Assembly: GCA_004802705.1 (NCBI GenBank)
Contig: SGPL01000204.1
Span: 1 to 53,668, forward strand
Direction of reading: 5' to 3'
Length of the DNA stretch: 53,668 bases
Source of the DNA: Bondarzewia mesenterica
Lineage: Eukaryota > Basidiomycota > Agaricomycetes > Russulales > Bondarzewiaceae
Below the pieces are notes generated by a model. That model was given only the letters and a program-made list of their open reading frames with translations, was not told the DNA's origin and did not search any database. The translations under genes and the position numbers were made by a program. Below are positions 21,801 through 33,413 of this stretch, piece after piece. How positions within the stretch are numbered: position 1 is the stretch's first letter; each line of letters opens with the position of its first letter.

Positions 21801-23590
21801 GATAGTGAGGGTGGCTTTTTTGCCATAATAGATAAAAATAGTNGTATATAGGCTCTTAGTNATGATGAAGGTCTCTTTNTAGATCTTTTAATAGTATGAG
21901 TCATAGAAGATGATATGAGTGAGTAGAGCACTACTGTNAAATTTGTTAGTAAATGTTGAAAAAGAATGATTATTGAGGATGTGATAACTGCACATACTAA
22001 TCAGAATTATAGATGATCTCTTTTATGATGCTGTGAATATAACTNTTATGCTTAGCAAANTTGAACACGAAAAACTAGGTGAGNGATTTATTGAGNTAAG
22101 TGTGCACTTTGAACTAGATGCACAAAGGAGTCTAGCTTCTTATTANTTTATTTCTGGTCATTCCTCAGCACATGCTCANATTCTTTCCTCTTTAATCTTT
22201 TTTTTTCATCCTCTACACTCTCATGCATAATATAGCAGCAGTAAATGTTGATGTATNATGAACTTCCCTATTGAATAGCCTTTGCCTCATCTCAGTGCCT
22301 TGATATCATACAATGAGCCACTAGAANGACTATGCCCATCAGCATCAGGAGATATAAGAATGCTCATCCTAGCAATATTTNGTGTTACTACTGAGAGCTT
22401 AACTTTNAGGCTAGTAAGGCTCATAGCAATGAAAGTTGCAACAAGTGGGGATNTAAGCACAANAATTTGAGTAAAANAATTATTCCATNCAGAAGTGTCA
22501 ATGTTGGACTCTAAAATAGAGACAGAAAGAGNGCTGGTCATTTTTTTTGATGTGATAGNGCTCGANATTTTCATTTTAACTTTAGGTGTAAANTTTTTTG
22601 CTTCTGCATTATAGTTGATATAATCAAAATTGAGAGCAGTGCTCTTTTTAGTGGTAATAATCTTNTAGATCTACTCTGTTAACCTTTANACCCCTTAGAT
22701 TAAGTTTATTGAAGAGAAAAAAAAAAGAGTAAAAATCAAATGACCTTTATAATGAATAGNCCTAGTGTAAAGTTCTGAACTAGTNCTAGATCTACTTTAA
22801 AGTGAGGNTTTTATGACTCTATAAGNGCAGGCTAATTTAATGTTAGCATTAAGGCTAGTGAGAAGACTAAANATAGATAAGAGTGTGTCCAATGAGAGGC
22901 AAAGAGTTGAGATATTTTAAGCTTTGTTGATGAAGGACAAAAAAAGAGCCAAAGATGGACATAACTAGAGGATATAGTAGGGTAAAGGCAAAGGATAAAA
23001 TGAGGCCAAGGTTGCTCATAATGCTTATATAATTAATNAACTTGAAGTAGCTGTAATGCCTCCACAGGGTACTCTTAGAGCAATAATACTCAGCTTTGTA
23101 TTAAACATATGAGTTCACATTAAAAAGAAAAAATTGCACTAATACACGATAATGAAAGTATGCTGATCTATATGGNGATTAACATAAAAAATCTTNAATT
23201 CATCCAAGATATTGCTGTTAGTCTATGTCTACTGAGCTATTGATTTAAGCTTTAGCATGAGGTGAATGCTGGTGATATGTTTACTACCTTTATAAGACTT
23301 AGAGACTTTGTATATTAAATAATCACCTTTTANATTGTTTATAAATGGAGAGAATTATTAGATACATGTGAGATGTCTAAGATNCTCNACACCAGCTAGA
23401 AGTACAGCTATATAACTTTGTTTGAGAAGGCAAAANACAACACATATTTGAGTGACTCAAAAACCTATTAATATAATAGATGAGAGGTNAAACTAGACAT
23501 AAAGTATAGTATTTATGANTCACCTTGTATGCTGTGTTATTCTTCAGTAATATTCTGTTCTATTAGCATAATATCAAACTATTGAGGAAT
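18801..23590. other. AT-rich, CpG-poor decayed DNA with unidentified coding traces
   Basis: No intact gene. Minus-strand open traces that look like decayed protein rather than noise are at 21383-21600 (LEENLHEKTSAEAEYNFF, RFMPHYSLKGTIIYNIEKK) and 22287-22574 (SPLVATFIAMSLTS, KLSVV, ARMSILISPDADGHS). I do not recognise either. Scattered single Ns are frequent. Around 18930-19080 a plus-strand phrase resembling the copia C-terminus (YISVYLAAMLTKA) is too weak to call. Confidence 0.4.
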
Positions 23591-23599
23591 CTTTTTATC

Positions 23600-25270
23600 A
23601 TANTTTGTCCACTATTCTNGTTAAATATGCATAACATCTATAGAGTCTGATGTATTGAGGCCTTAGAAATCCTCATTTTAGAATTTAATCTTAAACTAAA
23701 TTAAAACTGTTCAAAAGGCAGATGTAGCATGCTTGCAGTAGTTTGGACTTTTGCATTAGATAATTAGAGATAAGAAAAGCATATAATGGACTNTCATAAG
23801 AGATCTTAAAGGTCGACAGTGCCATACTTATTAGCTAATATTTCAAACATGATGCACTTTACATTTAAAGACCAAGCCATCTTNAGATAGAAGTGAGGCT
23901 ATANGATCAGATAGAGAATGTCAGCAATAAAAATATAGCCTTGAAGCCTCTACTATATAAACAGTTCATNGCGATAGACTTTCTCNTTTTGTAGAAGCCA
24001 CTGAGTCATTTATAAATATTTATCCTTTTAATTTATCATATAGTGAGCATCTTTTACCAGATCAATATGGGGCTATTCTATATAAGCTGTATTGTAGTTG
24101 TCTGTCATTCTAAATAGTTGAATCAAAGTCATAAAATGTAAAAGTGAATNAATTTTTAGGATCTGAAAGTTGTTATAAATTCCAACNTACAATAAAATGC
24201 TCTTATTCTCATGAAACTAGTGAAGGGAGTCCTNNATGTATTGNAATATTTCAGTGCTATGTGATNGATACTGCATGAGATAAGTAAAATCTAGTAATAA
24301 TATAAACTAAGCAAATAAGGTGGCAAGATGAGAGATTATTNTTTTATCTGCATGCAGATCAANAACAAGCTCTAATAGAATNTAGCAGATATCCTTGTGT
24401 TTAGTTCTAAAAATGTGTAAGAGGATGAAGATCNNTTTGAAAAAAAAAAANNNAANNNNANGGTTGANNNNNNNNNNNNNNNNNNNNNNNNNNNNNNNNN
24501 NNNNNNNNNNNNNNNNNNNNNNNNNNNNNNNNNNNNNNNNNNNNNNNNNNNNNNNNNNNNNNNNNNNNNNNNNNNNNNNNNNNNNNNNNNNNNNNNNNNN
24601 NNNNNNNNNNNNNNNNNNNNNNNNNNNNNNNNNNNNNNNNNNNNNNNNNNNNNNNNNNNNNNNNNNNNNNNNNNNNNNNNNNNNNNNNNNNNNNNNNNNN
24701 NNNNNNNNNNNNNNNNNNNNNNNNNNNNNNNNNNNNNNNNNNNNNNNNNNNNNNNNNNNNNNNNNNNNNNNNNNNNNNNNNNNNNNNNNNNNNNNNNNNN
24801 NNNNNNNNNNNNNNNNNNNNNNNNNNNNNNNNCANATNNCTNAANATNNCTCANNANCAAANCANNNANAAAGCATGCAAAGATAGGATGGCAATGTCAN
24901 ATGGAATTATCAGCACTAGCTATAACTTTACCATCTATTCTATACNTTTTGATGGTTTAAAAATGCAGCATATGTAGGCATCAAANAAANGTTTGCCAAT
25001 GCATTTTAACAGGTGCTCTTATTTATTATGTGCTCAAGGTACATTGCAAAAAGATAGCTCAGTAAAATTTGGNCATGCTAAGATGGTTTATGATAGATGC
25101 CTTTTAGAATATTATTAATCATTATATAGATTGAGTCGATAAATTTATTCTAAAATAGNGTTAGCTGAGCCTTATNATTTGAGATGATGATTAAGATAAC
25201 TATCCCCTTATATCACAATTGATCTAATAATTTCTACAAAGCAAGATTAGATGAATATCAANACGATAAN
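23600..25270 (-). pseudogene. Plavaka-family transposase remnant, split by an assembly gap
   Basis: On the minus strand, 25200-24870 reads VILIIISN.KAQLT.F then NKF, YIMINNILKGIYHKPS, QILLSYLFAMYLEHIINKST, NALAN, IDGKVIASADNSI and CHPIFAC. This follows the Plavaka consensus block by block (SSDKTQLTxFxxxxAYPVYLTIGNIPK, RRKPSxxAxxLLxYLP, then GxxMxxxDGxxRxxHPIFA). Plavaka is a basidiomycete branch of the CACTA/EnSpm-type DNA transposons. After the N gap the strand continues with decayed coding (FRTKHKDIC, LHADK, DFTYLMQY) and, at 24000-23600, ELFI...GYIFIADILYL and KMAWSLNVKCIMFEILANKY, which may belong to the same or a neighbouring gene. Several CGA or CAG codons are now stops. No terminal repeats were located. 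Confidence 0.72.
24470..24832. other. Assembly gap (run of N)
   Basis: An uninterrupted run of Ns, flanked by a poly-A stretch with single Ns on its left and by N-rich sequence on its right. Long open readings across it are artefacts. Confidence 0.98.
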
Positions 25271-27399
25271 AATGAGAAATAAATGCACCTAGATAGACCA
25301 CCACTACNAACTTGTGTTCATATTACTGTAGACCTGCATCATCTTTATCTCATTGATATAATGTCATNTTAGTGCAAAGACAAGGTGAGATGTAAAATCT
25401 AAGTTCTCTCATAATATGTGAATGCAATCTATAATATCTCAAATATAGATGACAAATACTATGCTATTAATAATGATCTCTTTATGTTAAAATTNNAGCT
25501 NTTCAGAAGTGTATCTACCTTGACATTCAACTCATGTAAGTTTTTGAATGATAGCCCTAATCAGTCGACAACTTAAAATCCTCCCTTAGTAAAAATAAGA
25601 CAATAAAAAAAAAGTGAATGCTCACCTCATCAATACTTAAGAGCTTCAAAACTGCTATCAATCTACAACCCCATAATTTTGCTCAAAGTGTAACCTCCTA
25701 GTCTATTTGAGAGATAAAAAAAAAAACTATACATTGTATAAATCTAAATTATCACATCATTAACAGTATTAGTCATATATAAATGAGAATAATTTGACTC
25801 CCTCAACTGGTGCATCTGCTAGTTCATNAAGATAGCACTTAATATAGACTTTATCTTAAAGGGGATTTTTTAGATTAATATTATAAATAGATGGTAGTGA
25901 TTTATTATTAAGAAACTCAAGAGTAGCTTTATCAAGAATAGGAGTCACTTAAAGTAAGGGACNGGGGTCATGATGGAGGAAGGGCTCNTATTTAGTGTCT
26001 GATCTATATNTTTCTTTAAATTTATTGACTTAATCCTNATTGTAGTCCTCACTAATCTTATNTAAGTTTTCTTCCTCATCTTTATCATACTGTTCATGAT
26101 ATCTATTTTTGTTGGCTTCTTTCTGTTNTATAGTTTTTCACAATAAACACATTAATAAAGCAATATAAATTTTTAAAGTATTTATCATCATCTTAGTCTC
26201 CTTCAAACTAATCTTCATTNGTATGATCATCACTAAAAAAATTATCATAAAAGAACTCAAGTATGGGCATATCATTAGCAAGCTCATAGNCATTAGTGCA
26301 TTTATCAATGTTGCTATCNNTTTTATTTTTATGACTATGTTNCTTGTCCATGTTAACATTGAAGTTACCAACAATAGACATGTACATTTNTCANATATAA
26401 TACAGAGCTTTGCATGATAGAACAGGAAAAGTNAAGATGCTTTNAGTATTCAGCAATAGAGAAGATAACCTTGCAAGNAAGCCAAATATGCATGATACTT
26501 TAAGTAGATGAGAATGAGGCAAGAAATATTTAAATTCATTACTAAAAGAAATAATTAGCAAATACATAAATTTATAAATAACTTATATAAAGAGACTCAA
26601 AAGTTGACCTTAGATATATCATGTCCTCTTTCATCTGAACATCTTCACTCACTCATTACATAGTCTTTAAATCTGCTTTTTTTATCTTGTAGTGTCANTA
26701 CATCAAGCTTCACAAATGCTGCATTATATACAATATGNCACGTCAATCAGACCCTCCTATAGAAGGTAAGTGTTNATGCCCATNTATTTAGTTTAGCATA
26801 GCCTAACCTATTTATGGTTACTAGCTATGTCAATTTATTAGTCATTGAAGGATTTTAAAAAGTAAAAGTAAAAGCACTCACTGACTCTAGTCAGTAGTGT
26901 TAGCCATAAGTTTGCATAATTATACTCACTAATAATGATAGTGTGGTAAAAGTGTGAATGTAATGATGATGATAACACAATAGTTAGTGAGGCTAAGAAA
27001 AAGCATACCAGTTAAGTATACTCTAAAAAAGCGAGCTCATTGTAAGTTACTGAGATGAGATTTAGGTGCTACTTCAAACAAAACCTTAGATGTAAAGACT
27101 AAAATAGCCTCGCAAAAGGCACAAAGGAAAACCAATGATGTTGCTTTTAAACAGCAGTCAAAGAGACTCAAATTATACAAACTTAATAAGTTTACAATTT
27201 ATACATTACAATTAATGCTCACTAAAAATGTAATAGAGTATGAGTGTGCCTTTATAATGTGTAAATCCAAAGATGAGTGTACAGTACTACTGCAACTAGT
27301 TTTTAGTATATGAAATTTAGAAGTAGTGTATGCTGCATAGCACTAACACATAAATTCAGACACCTCACAGAGGGAAAACTCAAGATAAGATCAGATAAA
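25271..27399. other. AT-rich decayed DNA upstream of the Plavaka remnant
   Basis: Probably includes the N-terminal half of the Plavaka gene in ruins; for instance the minus strand near 26000-25850 reads TLEFLNNKSLPSIYNINLKN. Short open readings at 26138-26374 and 26223-26417 are low-complexity Ile/Met-rich and not convincing. No repeats or RNA genes were seen. Confidence 0.35.
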
Positions 27400-28670
27400 T
27401 ATCGACAGAGGTCAGATATAAGGAGATATTAAGGTCGAGATGGATATTGATGATAGTGNTAATGAAGTTCNAAGCAGCAAATCAAATGATAGCACTATAG
27501 AAGATAATAATAAATNAGTAAAGATAGTGAGAGGTAACTTTAATAAACTTCAAAAAGTCTTCGTGATAGAGGTCAGTAAGCATTGATAATATTANATGAG
27601 ACAGAAGGCACTGACATATATTTTAGAAGCTATATTGGGGTAAAATTAATGAATCTGATAATAATGAAAAGCTCATCAAACACCACTCAAAGAAATATGC
27701 AAATAATNAAGATCANAAGAGAAAAAATNATGATATAAAANATAATGAGCATGTAAATAGAGGTCATAATGTAAGAGGCCATAATAAAGGCAGAGATAGG
27801 GATATGGAGAAAAGTAATNGTGTAAATAGAGATAGTGCANTGGATAGACCTGATGGCATGGGAGAAGGTTATGATATAAAAGGAGCTGATAGTGAAAAGA
27901 GGAGAGGCCATGTATANTATAGAGGGCAATAATTAAAATGACATAGTAGATATAGGCAATGGTGCTGATAAAGGCATTAATAGCAATTGAAGTACTTATG
28001 TAGATGGAGGCNATGGCAAGCTGATGGATCATCAAGGATTTGGAAGTGATGGGCTATGTAGTTTAGAATTANAGTAATTAATTTTATCNAAATGCACTAT
28101 AAACTTGGACATGAGGTCAGTTNATAATGNCTATACAAAATANGTGAGATGATATACCAGGGCTGACTATACCTTTGAATCCTCNGACAGCTCTAATGAG
28201 AAACTCTACATTAGACAGTTTGCAGNATNGGGGAAGGACACTGGCATGTAAAAAAAAATGCAATAATATGTGGAAAGGAGGCAGAGGTAGTAAGCATAGC
28301 NATTGGAGTGTACATAACAAGTTAGCATTTCACTAATTAGACAATGCCACTTCCATCTGACCTTTATNCATCAAAAGGGCCATCAACTCTCATGCTAGAA
28401 TTCTCAACCAATGCCTATAATAAGTTGAAGTATGGTCAGCTAAAGGTAAAATCTAAAGGTAGAACACTCTCAAGGGACATCTATCCTACTTCATTCAGCT
28501 NAGATGAAGATATTCCTTCTGACTACCACAAGCAGTAGAATACTCATTATTTGNACATAAAGAGGTAGTCGAGCAAGGGTCATTGCAGGCATAAATTTAA
28601 CAATATAAATATTATATATTGATTCCTCAACTGTTACACACCATTGTGCTGATCTCNTTAAGAGAACAAA
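27400..28670 (+). pseudogene. Unidentified decayed coding traces
   Basis: Plus-strand fragments with protein-like composition: an acidic stretch at 27420-27580, a basic/Gly-rich stretch around 27720-27930 (NEHVNRGHNVRGHNKGRDRD, then PDGMGEGYD), and 28344-28538 (STLMLEFSTNAYNKLKYGQL, then GRTLSRDIYPTSF). They may be one gene with stops or several. No family was recognised. Confidence 0.3.
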
Positions 28671-28672
28671 AA

Positions 28673-28674
28673 TA

Positions 28675-28706
<32 letters not shown>
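28673..28706. repeat. (GAT)n microsatellite
   Basis: About eleven perfect gat/atg triplets in a row. Confidence 0.95.
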
Positions 28707-28729
28707 AATTCTGATGATAAGTTCGAGCT

Positions 28730-29700
28730 TTCAGCACAGACAAGCTGATGTTATGAATTTGGACAAAGGCTAGCCCTGAAATACCTAGCTCATATGACTA
28801 TTTTCTTGTGCTAAGTTATCCTTAAAGAGGCAGTCACACGTAATTTATAAAATATTATCTGAGGCTATTAGCAAGTGTTTTAGGTATATTTGTTTTNAAG
28901 ATGCTTTTTTANAGATGGCATGATGNTTGCAGATTAAGACATCACTATCANAAATATTACAATACACTATGNCTATATCACGATCAAACAGCAGATCAGA
29001 CAGGATATGTATTACACAAAAATTCTTATGAGTATTGTAAGTTNTACTATCTATTTACTGCATAGTCAGTTAATGGTCAGTTTCTNTNTCTTGTAACTTA
29101 AAGCTATATCTTGTACCTCTATGGCAAGGTGAAGGACACTGTAGTCAACATGCTCAAGGTGTACTTTTTAATTCAATCANGNAAGAAAAAAGACATTACC
29201 ACATTACTTCTAGGTTTCTAGTATATCTATCNAGTTGANAAAAAGGTGAGTCTTTTGGCTCATATTCTGCACTTTAAACACCATTAATAGCACCATNAAA
29301 ATGCTATCATTACAGATAGCCTTTACTTTTATCTAATCATCTGATTAATTATATGTAGCCAGTTCATCAAGCTGAAGGTTTTTAACATTGACATATATGA
29401 GTCTAACATAAAAGAACATGAAGATGAGCATGAGATTTCAGTGGCCATGTCAACCCTTGCCACTATAAGTGTGCACTCTTTTTTTATTATATCATCTGTC
29501 ATTTCACACTATTGATCTAAGAATGCCACAATAGTCAATATTCTTTGTTTAAGTTTATGCACTACTTTCTAAATGACAGACTGGCTAATGACAAGAGATA
29601 TTTTTTTTTTACTAAGAATAGCTATATAATCAACTACCACAGATACCTAGCTTTTCTTTACTCCATCCATAAGAAGAATAAGATTGAGTAGCATAACTTA
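28730..29700 (+). pseudogene. Possible decayed DUF6532-type protein
   Basis: Plus-strand fragments in order: AKLSLKEAVTRN-like (28815-28850), then after a frameshift and introns KLKVFNIDIYESNIKEHEDE followed by HEISVAMSTLATISVHSFFI (29369-29490), then KFMHYFLNDRLANDKRY and a TKN (29550-29620). The order and spacing resemble DUF6532 proteins of agaricomycetes (a short Asp/Ser stretch, EIPxAMVALVATAxHAALxEW, then a C-terminal helix). DUF6532 has no known function. Stops and AT drift are heavy; moderate-to-low confidence. Confidence 0.35.
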
Positions 29701-30399
29701 CTCACTGATCTTTTTGATACATCATCATGAGTGTCTACACATCTATATTTATTATTGTGCATGCTAATTTGAGAAATTAACACCTTATTATTAACAGAGA
29801 TATTATAGCTGTCACTATGCCCTTGAATAACATCTCAGACAAAGATGAGCTAGTCACTAGTGTAGCCTTAGCTAACAAAAAGTCCATTCTATCAGCAAAA
29901 AAAAAAATGTAATTTTTAGCCACAGCATCATGTTTTACAGTGCCATTTGTCTGATATTTTAGTAATGGTAGTATTCATCATGTATTGTCTGATGCTTTCG
30001 CTAATATCCTACTTTAGATCTAGTTTTTTTACTCTCTTGACTATATGATGCTTTTGACTCCTCTTTGATTGACATATTTATGATGTGTCTTTTAATTTTT
30101 TTTTATTACATATGTTTTAGATATTGATTGTATTGGCCTCCCCATCTTCACTCATTAAATAATCATTCACAATTTATTTATGCTAATATGGCCATTTATT
30201 TAGTCTAATTTGCTGATTTTCTACTTTTCACTATCTAAAATAAAGCTTAATCTTATTTTCTTATATGCCTATGAGTGCTTCTAAATATAAAGGGAAAAAT
30301 TGAGATAATTAAGTAAAAATGAGAGAGTAAATAGACTGTACTTACTATTAATGAGGAAATCTTATTAGCAAGTAATTTGCAAGTTACTCAAAAAAGGTA
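29701..30399. other. AT-rich spacer
   Basis: No coding, repeat or RNA signal recognised. Confidence 0.4.
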
Positions 30400-31500
30400 G
30401 ATATCTCATAAACTAAATTAGACTATTTTTTTGTAATAATATAAAATCTACAGATAATAAGTTTTTATTTACAAAGTGTATTTTTTCTAATGGCACTGAT
30501 ATATGCAGATGTGTAGTAAGTGCTAATCTAGTAGTGAATGCCCTCAGTAGCGAGATATAATTCAAAAGCTAAGTAAGTGAATTCAGTGTCATTGTCAGTG
30601 CAGATTAATAAGGTATATTATTGATGAAAAATTAAAAGTGAATCAGATTTAAGCTTTAAGATATAAGTAAAATCAGAAGAAGAAAAATTATTGTGAATGT
30701 CTAAAGTATAAGAATAGCCCCTCAGCATTACCAGTGAGATAGGACTCATGATGTCAGCATAAATGATAATAAGAGGGTAGATAGCATGAAGGCCACTATG
30801 TGAGTGTGAGATACAAAGGAAAGTTTATTTACCAAAGATGCAATGAATGCAGAGAGAGGAGGAGATAATGAGATTTATGATAATATTTAAGGCTAAATAT
30901 TTACAAAGAAAAAGTAAGCAAGCATTGTAGTTTGAGTGACTAAGATGATAGTGCTAGGTATTAAGGGTGGAATGAATTTGAGCTAATTGAGCCTCTTCAG
31001 GGCATGCAGAGGTAAAGTCAGTGATAGTGTAGAGATGTGAGGGGAGCTAAGTACTATGTCTGAGGTAAGAAGAAGAAGTCACCATAGAATGAATTAAATA
31101 GAAATCTTTACTAAAGGTGATATTAAAGTTATCATCGTAAAGGACACTAATTGACATTAGCCACAGAGATGCAGTAGGGATGTAAAAAACATAATGCAGA
31201 ATGAGAAAAAGGCATTGAGAATGGAGACATAAATAGATAAAGCTAAGGCTGATAGCATATATGCAGCTGTTGTTGATACAATGAATAGGATGAGGAGTAA
31301 TTGAAGTAAAGGATCAGAAATTAGAAGAGCTAGTAGAGATATAATATATTGAGGCATTATTAAGGTAAAAGATAACAAAAGTTAAAGAAGATATAATAAT
31401 AACAGTGGTAGTCTCAAGACAAGACTAATTGATGATACAAGAAGGTGGATTAAGATCAGCAGGAGTGAAAGAGGTGTTAAATGTGCAATAACATTTAACT
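30400..31500 (-). mobile_element. Second Ty1/copia remnant: protease and integrase only
   Basis: Minus-strand order: a protease-like region with YIPTASLWLMSISVLYDD then NITF (about 31190-31120; family pattern nVLyVPxxxxxLlSIxxLxxxxxxxxF); the pre-integrase HYHLSHSNYNACLLF (about 30950); CIHCIFGKQ (about 30860); integrase ADIMSPIS, GYSYTLDIH, YILKLKSDSLLIFHQ (about 30760-30630), ICTDNDTEFTYLAFELYLAT (about 30595-30540), GIHY.ISTYYTSAY and AIRKN (about 30530-30480). This is a different copia lineage from the one at 360-3180 (DIMGPI and TDNGTEF type). No reverse transcriptase was found downstream, so it is truncated or eroded there. No LTRs were identified. Confidence 0.7.
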
Positions 31501-33060
31501 ATGAGCAAATAAAAGATTCTTTAACTGGTGGATAATTGTTTACAAATAAAAAGATATTTCTTGATATTATGAATAGATTCATAAATATAGATCAAGAGAT
31601 ATTATTGAATTTGATAGATAGATTAAAAGTGGGTGAAAAAGTGAAGCTTTTAATCAATGAAAAAAAGCTTGTTTTTAAATTCTCAGTGATATTAATTATG
31701 TAGCTAGACATATTAATAAATTATAAACATAAAGAATATATATATATATATTATAGAGATTAGCTGAGCCTTCATGAGCAGTAGGCAAGAGGAGCATACA
31801 GATATCAAATAGTGCTCATATGATGAACAAGATGAGGATAGCAGTTACAGTGATAAGTAGCTACATTTATAGCCTCACATCTGTATATTTTAGTTATATA
31901 ACATTAGCATATTTTAGCAAAAAGAAGGATGATACACCTCATTACACTTTAAGTGCATAGCTCTACTATTTTGTAACTCTATATCACTCCTCATAGCTAT
32001 TAATATCTCTTTCATGAATACTGCACTGAAGTTTATAATAAAACTATATTGCTAGATTAGTGGACTCAGAGTGTAAGACATCACCTAAAGCATCATGATA
32101 GATGATCGATGAAATACATGCAGCTGAAAAGCTAGGACAAATGCCAGCATAATTAAGCTATAATTAGCTATTTTAATTTATTTTTAAATATATTGTACAA
32201 CTTTTAGCTCTATCTCACTCATCTCTCCCTTACCTCACATCTTGTTATGTGTAATTATGTGCTCATACTTTGCATGCACTTCTAGAGGCTGTTNAATACA
32301 ACCTCCTTATCTTTCATTTTGTGATTAGTTTTACTTTACATTTTCACTCTAGCTATTTTTATCTCTCTTTTTCTCTGTTTCTTTTTCTAATCAAAGCAGA
32401 TGCCTGACTATGCAACTAAAATTCTACATCAGTCACTTTGGCTTATAGTTATTGGCATATGATTCTCACATTACTTAGTCTTATACTGCATACTATCGTG
32501 CTCACAATACAAGTTCACTTTATCCCTCAAAATAGGCATTTTAGTTCACTTTAAGTGTAAGATACTTCTAGCTCACCTCATAATTGTAAGTGAGTTCATA
32601 TAGCTCATCTTCTTCACTTTTATCATCACCTTCATCGCTTGCTCTCGTAGCTCTACCTTAATAGGCTAACTTTGTTTTTTTTCTCATTAAAAATATTATG
32701 CACTCTAATGTGCTAATATCTCAAACTTGCTTAAAGTTAGCACTTACTCACTTGCTTTATATCCTCATCATGTATTTTTCTTTGTTATTATTGTTGTTCA
32801 TATTGCTTCACTCACTCATTGAAATTACTAGTCAGTGCCCCTTGATGCCCTTACCATATACATATCTTAGTAGTTTTTTTAATTAGGTTTTTTCTTTTAA
32901 AGGCATTGCTAGTATATCAATAGCTACAATGAAGGTGTCCATAAAGGTCTATAGTGAGTATTCTAAATTCTTTCAAGTGCCCATTATTACATTACTATTT
33001 TTTAGTGAGAATATTTGTGAAGGGCTTCCTTTTGTGGCTTTAAAATAAATGAAGATGCTT
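31501..33060. other. AT-rich spacer with chance open readings
   Basis: Contains a short (TA)n run at about 31738-31752. The 62-residue reading at 32698-32886 is Leu-rich and looks like AT-driven chance. The copia gag of the 30400-31500 element might have been here but is not readable. Confidence 0.35.
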
Positions 33061-33070
33061 TAATATGGTT

Positions 33071-33413
33071 TTTGAAGCACATCGACAATGAGGCCTAAGT
33101 GTTGAGGTATGAGGGGAGGAATTTATGTATGTTTTCTTGATGGATTATCTCGTACTACACTGCTATGTACAATATTAATACTTTTTGAATCTCATACAAT
33201 TCAGATATCTTTGCTTTCTCTTTTATGCATGTCTGATAAGAATATTTCAGTGTGATTATTGAAGCACATTACTAATAGGGCAAGAGCTGTAAGGGCAAAA
33301 TTACATATGTTTTCTTTGTATNTTGTATGTTACTATGCTGCTATATACAACATTAATACCTCTTAAAATCNTACATAATTTAAATATTGATTNTTGTCTC
33401 TTCAAGATTAAAA
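33071..33413. repeat. Pair of direct repeats, 187-bp period
   Basis: Two copies starting tttgaagcacat at 33071 and attgaagcacat at 33258, each continuing with a tatgttttctt segment, an acactgctatgtacaa-like segment, attaatac and a final ttgctttctctt-like end. Divergence is large. The first copy contains tgttgaggtatgagg, which resembles an LTR start, so these could be tandem LTR fragments. Confidence 0.65.

Noticed and set aside
24307..24894. Long open readings of 160-195 residues on both strands
   Set aside because: They consist mostly of Ns across the assembly gap and have no sequence content.
32698..32886. Leu-rich hydrophobic peptide that could be a membrane protein
   Set aside because: AT-rich sequence readily gives Leu/Ile/Phe-rich chance frames; no start context, homology or neighbour supports it.
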